Positions 1 through 5,881 of a stretch of DNA of 11,756 nucleotides are shown one piece after another. Both the position numbers and the translations under genes were made by a program. The stretch covers positions 1 through 11,756 of the forward strand of contig CALJMB010000032.1 of the NCBI GenBank assembly GCA_937982515.1, written 5' to 3'. Positions within the stretch are counted from its first letter, which is position 1; each line of letters begins with the position of its first letter. The notes beneath the pieces are model-generated. The model ran no database searches and had not been told where the DNA came from. It was given only the letters and a program-made list of their open reading frames with translations. This DNA is from an uncultured Balneolaceae bacterium. GTDB lineage: Bacteria; Bacteroidota; Rhodothermia; Balneolales; Balneolaceae.

Positions 1-41
1 GGTTCCAGTCGGGGTTCTGTTTGGATAGCTGAAAATGTCAT
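1..41 (-). CDS. Possible 5' end of a leftward gene, cut by the window edge
   Basis: Reading leftward from the ATG at 41-39, the frame stays open to the window edge and gives MTFSAIQTEPRLE, thirteen residues. I do not recognise the protein. The main support is upstream: a perfect TAnnTTTG element (TAAGTTTG, minus strand, 105-112) lies about 65 bp before the ATG, a leader length similar to that of the LytTR gene in this window. The bases just before the ATG are AT-rich with no Shine-Dalgarno, as for most other genes here. Thirteen codons cannot prove a gene, so this is a guess that more sequence to the left would settle. Confidence 0.35.
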   Translation of the reverse strand, partial: MTFSAIQTEPRLE

Positions 42-104
42 AGTTGTAGTTTTTTAATTAATCGTGTTTATAACCGCATTACGAAACAGGAACTTAAAAT
101 GCGA

Positions 105-135
105 CAAACTTATCTCATTAGTTCCGGCCATGAAA
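105..135 (-). promoter_or_regulatory. Candidate Bacteroidota-type promoter (TAnnTTTG)
   Basis: On the minus strand TAAGTTTG (105-112) matches the -7 consensus TAnnTTTG of the Bacteroidota primary sigma factor exactly. A TTTC (132-135), close to the -33 TTTG/TTG element, stands 19 bp upstream, inside the usual spacing. It would drive the partial leftward gene that begins at 41. No other reading frame explains the stretch between this site and the tRNA. Motif matches of this size also occur by chance. Confidence 0.4.
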
Positions 136-294
136 CTGAGGTTGGGGAAACCGGGCTTTTGGTACAAAAGTTACAGCAGGCACCTGCACATAGCGGGCAC
201 GAGGCCTTAAAGTAAAAATAGCATGAAAGGACGGAATCACAAGGGCAGGGGCTGAAGGCATTAGAAGACTAAGTCCTGCAGAATACTATGGGAG

Positions 295-367
295 TACCCC
301 TACCAGGACTCGAACCTGGATTTAAGGTTTAGGAAACCTCCGTTCTGTCCAGTTGAACTATAGGGGC
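295..367 (-). tRNA. tRNA-Arg (anticodon CCU)
   Basis: A full cloverleaf folds on the minus strand. The 7-bp acceptor stem is GCCCCTA with TAGGGGT, including one G-T pair. The D arm is GTTC/GAAC with GG in its loop. The anticodon stem is GAGGT/ACCTT around loop TTCCTAA, and the T arm is CCAGG-TTCGAGT-CCTGG. The anticodon CCT occupies 331-333 and reads the rare AGG arginine codon. The gene is 73 nt, has a four-base variable loop and discriminator A, and does not encode the 3' CCA. Its 3' end faces left. tRNA 3' ends are common integration sites, but I found no duplicated tRNA end or integrase in the window. Confidence 0.95.
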
Positions 368-384
368 AAAAACTATATGCCGGC

Positions 385-418
385 AACCCTCCAGGGATTT
401 TTGGACCCCTGGAGGGTT
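385..418. repeat. Perfect 12-bp inverted repeat (hairpin) upstream of the tRNA
   Basis: AACCCTCCAGGG (385-396) and CCCTGGAGGGTT (407-418) are exact reverse complements around a 10-nt loop. The hairpin sits 17 bp before the 5' end of the leftward tRNA and about 150 bp before the rightward lipoprotein gene. No T-tract follows it on the plus strand. On the minus strand a run of five T (complement of 368-372) begins 12 nt after the stem. It may act as a leader structure or insulator between the two divergent genes, or be a dispersed repeat. Confidence 0.6.
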
Positions 419-565
419 AGGAAAACATCCACACCCTGACAATAAGAAGATCCTGGCAACAAATTCAAGTATACGACTAAAAAGTTCTGAAATACACAGT
501 ATGATTTGCGTTTCAATCCCTTGCGGGAATTTTATACTTTCTTCTTTCACTTCTAACACAAACGG

Positions 566-1597
566 ATGATTATGATGAAAACGATTACGCCTTTGGTTTT
601 CTTGCTGCTTGTTTCGGCGGCATGCCAGGGCGGCAGAAAAGCACAGAATACAGAACAGGCCACCGGCCTGACGATGGGATCGGTAGAACAGCTAGACGAA
701 GAACTGGGGCAGATCATCGATACAACGGTCTCTCCGGAGGTACTTGGCGAAGGATACGTATGGACGGAGGGGCCCGTCTGGGTGGAAGAACATGAACTGC
801 TACTGTTTTCCGACATCCCGCCCAACCGCATTTATCAGTGGAAGGAGGGCGAAGGTGTATCGCTCTATCTTGAGCCTGCCGGCTATACGGGACAGAAGGA
901 GCGCGGAGGCGAAGTAGGCGCTAACGGTTTATGGATTGGCCAGGAGGGCGAATTGTTATTATGTCAGCATGGCGACCGCCGCATAGCACGTATGGACGCT
1001 CCGCTGACCGATCCGGCTCCGGAGTTCACAACACTGGCGGGCAGTTATGAGGGTAAAAGGCTTAATAGCCCCAATGACCTGACGCAGCACAGTGACGGCA
1101 GCATATACTTTACCGATCCGCCATACGGGCTGGAAGGCAACGTAAAAGATCCGGCCAAAGAGCTCGACTTTCAGGGTGTATACCGCATCGATCCATCCGG
1201 TGAGATTACCTTGCTTACCGACGAGTTGAGTCGCCCGAACGGCATCGCCTTATCGCCGGATGAACAGACGCTCTACGTGGCTAATTCCGATCCCAACCAC
1301 GCGGTGTGGATGGCCTATACACTTCAGGAGGACGGAAGCATCGCGGATGGGCGTATTTTTGCCGATGCAGGCGAGTTTGTCGGCAAAGAACCGGGCCTTC
1401 CGGACGGAATGACGGTGGATGAGGACGGATACATCTACGCCACCGGCCCTGGCGGCGTGTGGATCTTTGCCCCGGACGCCCGTTTGCTTGGCAAAATCAA
1501 AACCGGACAGGCTACATCCAACTGCACCATCGGCAACGGTGGAAGCGTGTTGTATATGACCGCCGATGATTATCTGCTCAGAGTTTCTTTGAGGTAG
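566..1597 (+). CDS. SMP-30/gluconolactonase family lipoprotein
   Basis: This 343-residue protein belongs to the SMP-30/gluconolactonase/LRE beta-propeller family, whose members hydrolyse sugar lactones or related esters using one divalent metal. The N-terminus is a lipoprotein signal: a hydrophobic run from residue 7 to 19 ending in VSAAC, with Cys20 as the lipidated residue, so export and membrane anchoring are expected. Family motifs follow: WTEGP with Glu68, SPND with Asn170, RPNG with Asn225 and LPDG with Asp280. By comparison with SMP-30, Glu68, Asn225 and Asp280 are the likely metal ligands and Asn170 lies in the substrate pocket. Length is normal for a secreted member. The start could also be Met3 or Met4 (572 or 575), with no effect on the lipobox. 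No Shine-Dalgarno is visible. It appears monocistronic, with 188 bp to the next gene. The true substrate cannot be told from sequence. Confidence 0.9.
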   Translation: MIMMKTITPLVFLLLVSAACQGGRKAQNTEQATGLTMGSVEQLDEELGQIIDTTVSPEVLGEGYVWTEGPVWVEEHELLLFSDIPPNRIYQWKEGEGVSLYLEPAGYTGQKERGGEVGANGLWIGQEGELLLCQHGDRRIARMDAPLTDPAPEFTTLAGSYEGKRLNSPNDLTQHSDGSIYFTDPPYGLEGNVKDPAKELDFQGVYRIDPSGEITLLTDELSRPNGIALSPDEQTLYVANSDPNHAVWMAYTLQEDGSIADGRIFADAGEFVGKEPGLPDGMTVDEDGYIYATGPGGVWIFAPDARLLGKIKTGQATSNCTIGNGGSVLYMTADDYLLRVSLR

Positions 1598-1678
1598 TGT
1601 AAAGGCATCATCCGCCGGGTGAGAGGCGTCTGGACCCGTGGATCATTGCCCGTTCAGCCCCCCTTCGAACACCTCTCG

Positions 1679-1706
1679 CATCGGACCGGGAACGGCCGGT
1701 CCGATG
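1679..1706. repeat. Perfect 11-bp hairpin between the lipoprotein and DUF5686 genes
   Basis: CATCGGACCGG (1679-1689) and CCGGTCCGATG (1696-1706) pair perfectly around a 6-nt loop. The hairpin is 82 bp after the lipoprotein stop. A second, weaker GGAG/CTCC stem and a TTTT (1737-1740) follow about 30 nt later. The T-run is too far for the main stem to be a textbook intrinsic terminator, but the pair could still stop or protect the upstream transcript. Confidence 0.5.
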
Positions 1707-1785
1707 AACTTCCCTCAAGGGGAGAGAGCTCCTCGCTTTTATATAACATCCTTATCTGGAACACCCGTCAACATAAGCTGTCAGT

Positions 1786-4278
1786 GTGAAACAGTTGACG
1801 ATGAAAATCGTCCGTACGGTATGCCAAAAAATGACAAAACTGAAAATGCCTTTGAACCCAGCCAAAATACCACGCCTGTTTCTAATCGTTGCCGGTGTTC
1901 TGGCGCTTGGTATGGGCGAAAGCCTGGCTCAAAAGAACATACAGGGGGTGGTCAGTGATGCGGAGACCGGAGAGACGCTTCCTTCGGCCAATATCGTCAT
2001 TGAAGGAACGTACAGTGGAACCATCACGAACAGTAACGGTGCGTATTCCCTGGCTATCCCCGACTCGTTGTTACCTGCTGCTGTAACAGTACGGTATATA
2101 GGTTACCACCCGGAGCAGCGGGTTATCACCCGGTCATCTCCCGCAAGGCAGGATATAGCACTCCGGCCGTCTGTTACCGAGTTGGGCGAGATAACGGTTA
2201 CAGATGAAGATCCGGCCATCGGCATCATGCGTGAAGTTATCCGCCGGAAGCAGGAATGGAGAAAGCACCTGGAAACGTACCGGGCCGAAGCTTACACCCG
2301 CCAGAAACTTGCCAACGACACTTCTATCGTACTGATCGCCGAATCCGTATCCCGGATATTCTGGGATAAAGAGCGCGGACATCGCGAGTTGATACAATCG
2401 CGCAGACAGACGGCCAACATAGAAGAAGCCGATAATTTTGCAGGCGCCAGTTACCTGCCCAACTTTTATGACGACGATATCCCGCTTGTCGGTTTCGATC
2501 TTGTGGGTATTACTCATCCCGATGCCCTGGATTATTACGACTTTAAGCTTGCCGGACACAGCACCGTAGGCGAGCAGATCGTGTATAAGATTGAAGTTAC
2601 ACCTTCGCGGAGGCTGCAGCCTCTTTTTGAGGGTACTATTTATGTGCTGGATGAGGCATACGCCCTGCTGGAAGTAAATCTCAAGCCTAATGAAGTGGTG
2701 AAATTTCCCCCGCCCATTAAACGTTTCAACAGCTATTACAAACAGCAGTTCAATAATTATGGAGAACATGTTTGGCTGCCTGCGGATGTGCGTATCGATG
2801 GGTCAGTCAAGATTTCCATGATGGGGCTGGAGTTTCCGCTCATGCAGTTCAGTCAGCTTTCCCGGATCACCAACTATCAGATAAATGTGCCGCTGCCCGA
2901 TTCGCTCTACGAAAAAGAACAGATGGTTATGGCAGACTCCGCTTCGCTTGCCGATTCGATGAAAATCAGCTCTGTTGAAACGATCCCGCTTTCTCAGGAG
3001 GAGAAAGAAGCCTATACCAGCCTCGACAGCACCGCCACACTGGAGAAAGCATTTAAACCGAGCGGTTTCCTGGCACGTTTCATAGATGATGACGACACGG
3101 ACGATAAAGCCGGGGATGGACAGCACGGCAGCTTCGGTTTTCTGGGCCGTATCCCGGGCAGCTTCTCCCCGCAGTTTCGTTTTAACCGGGTGGATGAGCT
3201 GTATGCCGGGCTGAATTACGGCGTTCGCCTGGGCCCGCGTTTAAGCCTTCATGGCAACGGAGGGTACAGTACAGGGTATGAACGGTGGGGATACGGCGGA
3301 GGACTGGAGCTGACTGTTCTTCGAAACAGCAGCCTGACCGGTATGGCAGGGATCTCCTACCACGCCCGGACCGACACCCGGTATCAATCGCACCTGTTTA
3401 AACCGGCATACACCATCCTGCCGAACTTGCTGGGCAACGCCAACTATTTCGACTATTTCCGGAATGAAGGAATCCGGTTGTTCGCTAAGCTGGATCTGCC
3501 GCGGCCGGAATGGTCGCTGGAGGCCGGTTACAAGAGCGAGAACCACTCCTCTCTGAGCGCCTATTCAGCCTATGATATCTTGGGGAGGGAGGATCGGTCG
3601 TCGATTAATCCCCCGATTGAGGATGGACATCTGGCAGCGCTGACGTTTCAAGGCGGATACAACCTGGCAGAGCAGTTTCCGGCGGGACTCATTACAGGCT
3701 TGAAGAGCATAAAAGCAGATATAGAATATTCTTCCGGGGCTCTGGGGAGTGATTTTGATTATACAACCTACAGAATTGGAATGGACTGGTACTTCAACAC
3801 TTTTTACCGGCGGCGCCTTTTCCCAAATACGCTCCATGTAAATCTGGCAGCCGGAACCTACAGCGGGATACTTCCTCCTCAGAAAATGGGTATCGTAGAT
3901 GCTACCCTGGGCTATTTCAGCCCTTTCGGAGCGTTGAAGGCCATCCGCAACAGACCCTATGAAGGAGAGCAGTACCTTTCTCTGTTTGCCGAGCATAATT
4001 TTCGCACCGTGCCGTTTGAGGCTTTGGGATTGCGGTTTATGTCGGACCGGAACATCGGGCTGATCATATTCGGGGGCCTTGCCCGTACATGGCTTTCCGG
4101 AGCCGGCCAAAACCGGCTCGAAGCAGAATATGGATATTTACCCAGCTTGTCCGGCAACCTGCACACAGAGGCCGGTATCTCACTAAATGGGCTGTTTGGC
4201 CTGTTACGGGTGGATTTTGCCGTGCGGCTGGATGAGCCCGCTTTTCTGATCAATTACAGTTTGGCCCGAATGTTTTAG
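1786..4278 (+). CDS. DUF5686 outer-membrane protein with carboxypeptidase-regulatory-like domain
   Basis: An 830-residue surface protein typical of Bacteroidota and relatives. A signal peptide ends near LAQ (residues 47-49). A carboxypeptidase-D-regulatory-like beta-sandwich spans about 51-135 (GVVSDAETGETLPSANI, then the NGAYSL and YIGY motifs). The DUF5686 region follows from about 140 (IGIMREVIRRK, YRAEAYTRQK) and ends in a long beta-rich part that closes with Phe (INYSLARMF), as an outer-membrane barrel would. An acidic stretch, DDDDTDD, lies near residue 430. The start is uncertain: Met1, Met6 (1801), Met16 (1831) and Met21 (1846) are all in frame before the hydrophobic core, and Met16 gives the most ordinary signal peptide, of 34 residues. 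No Shine-Dalgarno decides it. The family's molecular function is not established; a role in the outer membrane is inferred from architecture. Confidence 0.9.
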   Translation: MKQLTMKIVRTVCQKMTKLKMPLNPAKIPRLFLIVAGVLALGMGESLAQKNIQGVVSDAETGETLPSANIVIEGTYSGTITNSNGAYSLAIPDSLLPAAVTVRYIGYHPEQRVITRSSPARQDIALRPSVTELGEITVTDEDPAIGIMREVIRRKQEWRKHLETYRAEAYTRQKLANDTSIVLIAESVSRIFWDKERGHRELIQSRRQTANIEEADNFAGASYLPNFYDDDIPLVGFDLVGITHPDALDYYDFKLAGHSTVGEQIVYKIEVTPSRRLQPLFEGTIYVLDEAYALLEVNLKPNEVVKFPPPIKRFNSYYKQQFNNYGEHVWLPADVRIDGSVKISMMGLEFPLMQFSQLSRITNYQINVPLPDSLYEKEQMVMADSASLADSMKISSVETIPLSQEEKEAYTSLDSTATLEKAFKPSGFLARFIDDDDTDDKAGDGQHGSFGFLGRIPGSFSPQFRFNRVDELYAGLNYGVRLGPRLSLHGNGGYSTGYERWGYGGGLELTVLRNSSLTGMAGISYHARTDTRYQSHLFKPAYTILPNLLGNANYFDYFRNEGIRLFAKLDLPRPEWSLEAGYKSENHSSLSAYSAYDILGREDRSSINPPIEDGHLAALTFQGGYNLAEQFPAGLITGLKSIKADIEYSSGALGSDFDYTTYRIGMDWYFNTFYRRRLFPNTLHVNLAAGTYSGILPPQKMGIVDATLGYFSPFGALKAIRNRPYEGEQYLSLFAEHNFRTVPFEALGLRFMSDRNIGLIIFGGLARTWLSGAGQNRLEAEYGYLPSLSGNLHTEAGISLNGLFGLLRVDFAVRLDEPAFLINYSLARMF

Positions 4279-4283
4279 TACAA

Positions 4284-4310
4284 GACGGGCCGCCCGTCGG
4301 TTGTTCTTCT
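4284..4310 (+). terminator. Probable terminator after the DUF5686 gene
   Basis: GACGGGC (4284-4290) and GCCCGTC (4292-4298) form a GC-rich hairpin five bases after the DUF5686 stop. A T-rich run, TTGTTCTT (4301-4308), follows. The stem lies between two convergent genes, where terminators are expected. The loop is tight and the T-run is interrupted, so efficiency is uncertain. Confidence 0.5.
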
Positions 4311-4366
4311 GATAAAGCCTGTCATTCCGGGCACCGGTTTGCCTATCCTTTCTCTGGCAAAAACGG

Positions 4367-4864
4367 TCACCTTTCAGCTTTTAGCTTCTCACTCAGGGCC
4401 TCAGCCACATGACCGGGTACAAACGAACTGAGATCTCCATTCCAGTAAGCCACCTCTTTTACCAGCGAAGCCGATATAAAGGTAAGATGCTCATTAGGCA
4501 TCAGAAATATGGTATCTACATCGGGAGCCAGGCGGCGGTTGGTCAGCGCCATGCGGAATTCGTACTCAAAGTCGGAGATCTGCCGGACGCCGCGGATGAG
4601 CGTACGGGCCTTCTTTTCTCTGGCAAAGTCGACCAGCAGCCCTGAAAACTGCTCAACTTCCACATGCTCTGCCCACGGTTTCCCTTCCAGGCACTCTTTG
4701 AGAAGAGCCTCGCGTTCATCACCCGTAAAGACGGCCTTTTTCCGGGAATTCACGGCAATGGTTACAATAACTTTATCAAACAGAGAGGTAGCCCGTTCAA
4801 GAATATCGAGATGGCCGTAGGTGATAGGATCAAAAGAACCCGGATACAGTGCGGTGGTGTTCAT
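4367..4864 (-). CDS. coaD: Phosphopantetheine adenylyltransferase (CoaD)
   Basis: A cytoplasmic enzyme of coenzyme A synthesis that transfers AMP from ATP to 4'-phosphopantetheine, giving dephospho-CoA. The 165 residues match the usual 155-170. The nucleotidyltransferase fold opens with ALYPGSFDPITYGH, which holds the T/H-x-G-H signature with His18. RGVRQISDFEYE (91-102) is the second conserved block, and FISASLVKEVA (129-139) corresponds to the ISSS-x-VKE motif that binds the triphosphate. Tyr16 stands where Asn is more usual (TNGH). The start ATG at 4862-4864 gives the family's normal N-terminus, and there is no clear Shine-Dalgarno. The gene follows rsmD on the same strand by 133 bp, a common pairing, though the gap leaves room for a separate promoter. 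Confidence 0.97.
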   Translation of the reverse strand: MNTTALYPGSFDPITYGHLDILERATSLFDKVIVTIAVNSRKKAVFTGDEREALLKECLEGKPWAEHVEVEQFSGLLVDFAREKKARTLIRGVRQISDFEYEFRMALTNRRLAPDVDTIFLMPNEHLTFISASLVKEVAYWNGDLSSFVPGHVAEALSEKLKAER

Positions 4865-4941
4865 CGGTTTTTATTGAGTTAATTAATGGGTTTTAATATT
4901 GGGAAACGGTACAGAAACCAATACCCGAGCTAAAAAATAAT

Positions 4942-4990
4942 CGTAATGCGTAATGTGTGATGAGCAGGCAACGTACCTTCTACTTTCTAC
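4942..4990. repeat. Degenerate heptamer repeats between rsmD and coaD
   Basis: On the plus strand CGTAATG occurs twice in tandem (4942-4955), followed by the related TGTGATG (4956-4962). Fourteen bases on, CTTCTAC and TTTCTAC (4977-4990) form another heptamer pair. They fall in the spacer just after the rsmD stop. Tandem heptamers of this sort resemble the short tandemly repeated sequences seen in intergenic DNA of some bacteria. No function can be assigned. Confidence 0.5.
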
Positions 4991-4997
4991 TCCATCA

Positions 4998-5531
4998 CTA
5001 CATAAATATGCTTACCGTGGTTCTTCCATAGGCTTTGGAGAACATGCAGCGATCGTGGCCGGAGAAGTCGTGGCGTTTGTCATGTTCCAGAATAAACAAG
5101 CCGTTTTCCTGCAGCCAGCCTTTGGCCAGTATAACATCAACCATCTCCTGCATCAGGGGATAGTCGTACGGCGGGTCGGAAAATATCAGATCGTAAGGCA
5201 TGGCCGGGCCCTGTAAGAAATCTTCAACCGCCGATGTGACGGTTCGTATTTGGGAGGCAACGCGGAACTGATCGGCTGTTTTTTCAATGAGACGGATGTT
5301 GCGCCGGTCGTTGTCCACGAAAAGCACGTTAGAGGCTCCGCGGGATATGGCCTCGAAGCCAAGATTGCCCGAACCGGCAAACAAATCCAGCACCCGGGTT
5401 TCCTGAATGTATATACGAGACTCTATAGCTGAAAACAACCCCTCCTTTGTACGATCGGAAGTGGGCCTCACATCCAGTGTGTTCGGGATGTGGATTCTTC
5501 TGCCTTTCAGGGACCCTGTGATAATACGCAT
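4998..5531 (-). CDS. rsmD: 16S rRNA (guanine(966)-N2)-methyltransferase (RsmD)
   Basis: A cytoplasmic SAM-dependent enzyme that methylates N2 of G966 in 16S rRNA within the small subunit. The 177 residues match the family length. The N-terminal block MRIITGSLKGRRI and RPTSDRTKEGLF (22-33) are characteristic of RsmD. Motif I, DLFAGSGNLGFE (49-60), binds SAM. Asp73 in FVDND probably contacts the adenosine, and SDPPY (118-122) is the catalytic N-methyltransferase motif. The start at 5529-5531 gives the standard N-terminus MRIITG. coaD lies downstream on the same strand. A TACCTTTA element about 40 bp upstream is one base from the TAnnTTTG consensus and may be its promoter. Confidence 0.96.
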   Translation of the reverse strand: MRIITGSLKGRRIHIPNTLDVRPTSDRTKEGLFSAIESRIYIQETRVLDLFAGSGNLGFEAISRGASNVLFVDNDRRNIRLIEKTADQFRVASQIRTVTSAVEDFLQGPAMPYDLIFSDPPYDYPLMQEMVDVILAKGWLQENGLFILEHDKRHDFSGHDRCMFSKAYGRTTVSIFM

Positions 5532-5570
5532 CGGAAGTCAATAGCTTTGGTTGCTGTTGCTGAACTTCAG

Positions 5571-5578
5571 TAAAGGTA
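5571..5578 (-). promoter_or_regulatory. Possible -7 element upstream of rsmD
   Basis: TACCTTTA on the minus strand differs from TAnnTTTG only in the last base and lies 40 bp before the rsmD start. I see no good TTG at -33. Position is suitable, sequence support is weak. Confidence 0.3.
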
Positions 5579-5630
5579 TAAGGTATTGGGATATAAGGAA
5601 AGGGGTAATTGCAGGCATGGATGTGATGCG

Positions 5631-5651
5631 TAAGGACTAAGGAGTAAGGAA
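5631..5651. repeat. Three tandem heptamers TAAGGAN
   Basis: TAAGGAC, TAAGGAG and TAAGGAA follow each other without gaps. They lie 100 bp upstream of rsmD and mirror the heptamer tracts downstream of that gene. The unit length is the same but the sequence differs. Confidence 0.5.
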
Positions 5652-5705
5652 GCGGGCAAAGGCACGGCGCTCCTCTCTCCAACAACGCCTGCCATTCACC
5701 AGAAA

Positions 5706-5796
5706 CGAAGGATGCCCGCCGTAAGGAGATTCTCTGCCAACGCCTGTTAGCCTGAGCCCCGTCGAAGGATCCCCCCGGACGCAAAGGATGCCCGCC
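5706..5796. repeat. Three related short repeats (AGGATGCCCGCC type)
   Basis: AGGATGCCCGCC is exact at 5709-5720 and 5785-5796. A degenerate third copy, CGAAGGATCCCCCC (5763-5776), lies between. Next to it, CCTGAGCCCCGTCGAAGG (5751-5768) resembles a CCTTCGA...CTCAGG motif that I recall as frequent in intergenic DNA of many environmental bacteria; that recollection is unverified. Confidence 0.5.
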
Positions 5797-5844
5797 ATAG
5801 AGGCACCTGTCTTTCTGCATTATGGGCAAAACACGTGCCTTTTA

Positions 5845-5870
5845 CCCCCGCATCCTCACCGCTGCGGGGG
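5845..5870. repeat. GC-rich inverted repeat downstream of the TonB receptor gene
   Basis: CCCCCGCA (5845-5852) and TGCGGGGG (5863-5870) pair perfectly around a 10-nt loop, about 12 bp beyond the receptor stop codon. On the minus strand TAAAAGG, not a T-run, follows the stem. This argues against a classic intrinsic terminator, though the stem could still protect the 3' end of the transcript. Confidence 0.5.
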
Positions 5871-5881
5871 ATCTGCGAGGG

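Larger units (their letters stand above)
5532..5881. other. Gene-free stretch between rsmD and the TonB receptor gene
   Basis: I see no credible gene in this 350-bp stretch; reading frames across it are short or continue into the antisense of neighbours. It holds the possible rsmD promoter near its left end, three tandem heptamers, three related copies of an AGGATGCCCGCC-type repeat, a CCTGAGCCCCGTCGAAGG segment and a GC-rich hairpin near the end of the receptor gene. The mix suggests accumulated repeat debris. Confidence 0.6.

Noticed and set aside
295..320. Integration site at the tRNA 3' end
   Set aside because: No second copy of the tRNA end and no integrase gene is visible in the window.
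329..559. Leftward reading frame overlapping the tRNA
   Set aside because: It overlaps the tRNA gene and reads through the hairpin at 385-418; the product looks random.
1638..1958. Rightward reading frame overlapping the start of the DUF5686 gene
   Set aside because: It crosses the intergenic hairpin and overlaps the DUF5686 signal peptide in another frame, and it has no recognisable domain.
2134..2769. Leftward reading frame of 211 residues
   Set aside because: It is antisense to the DUF5686 gene, whose domain content is clear.
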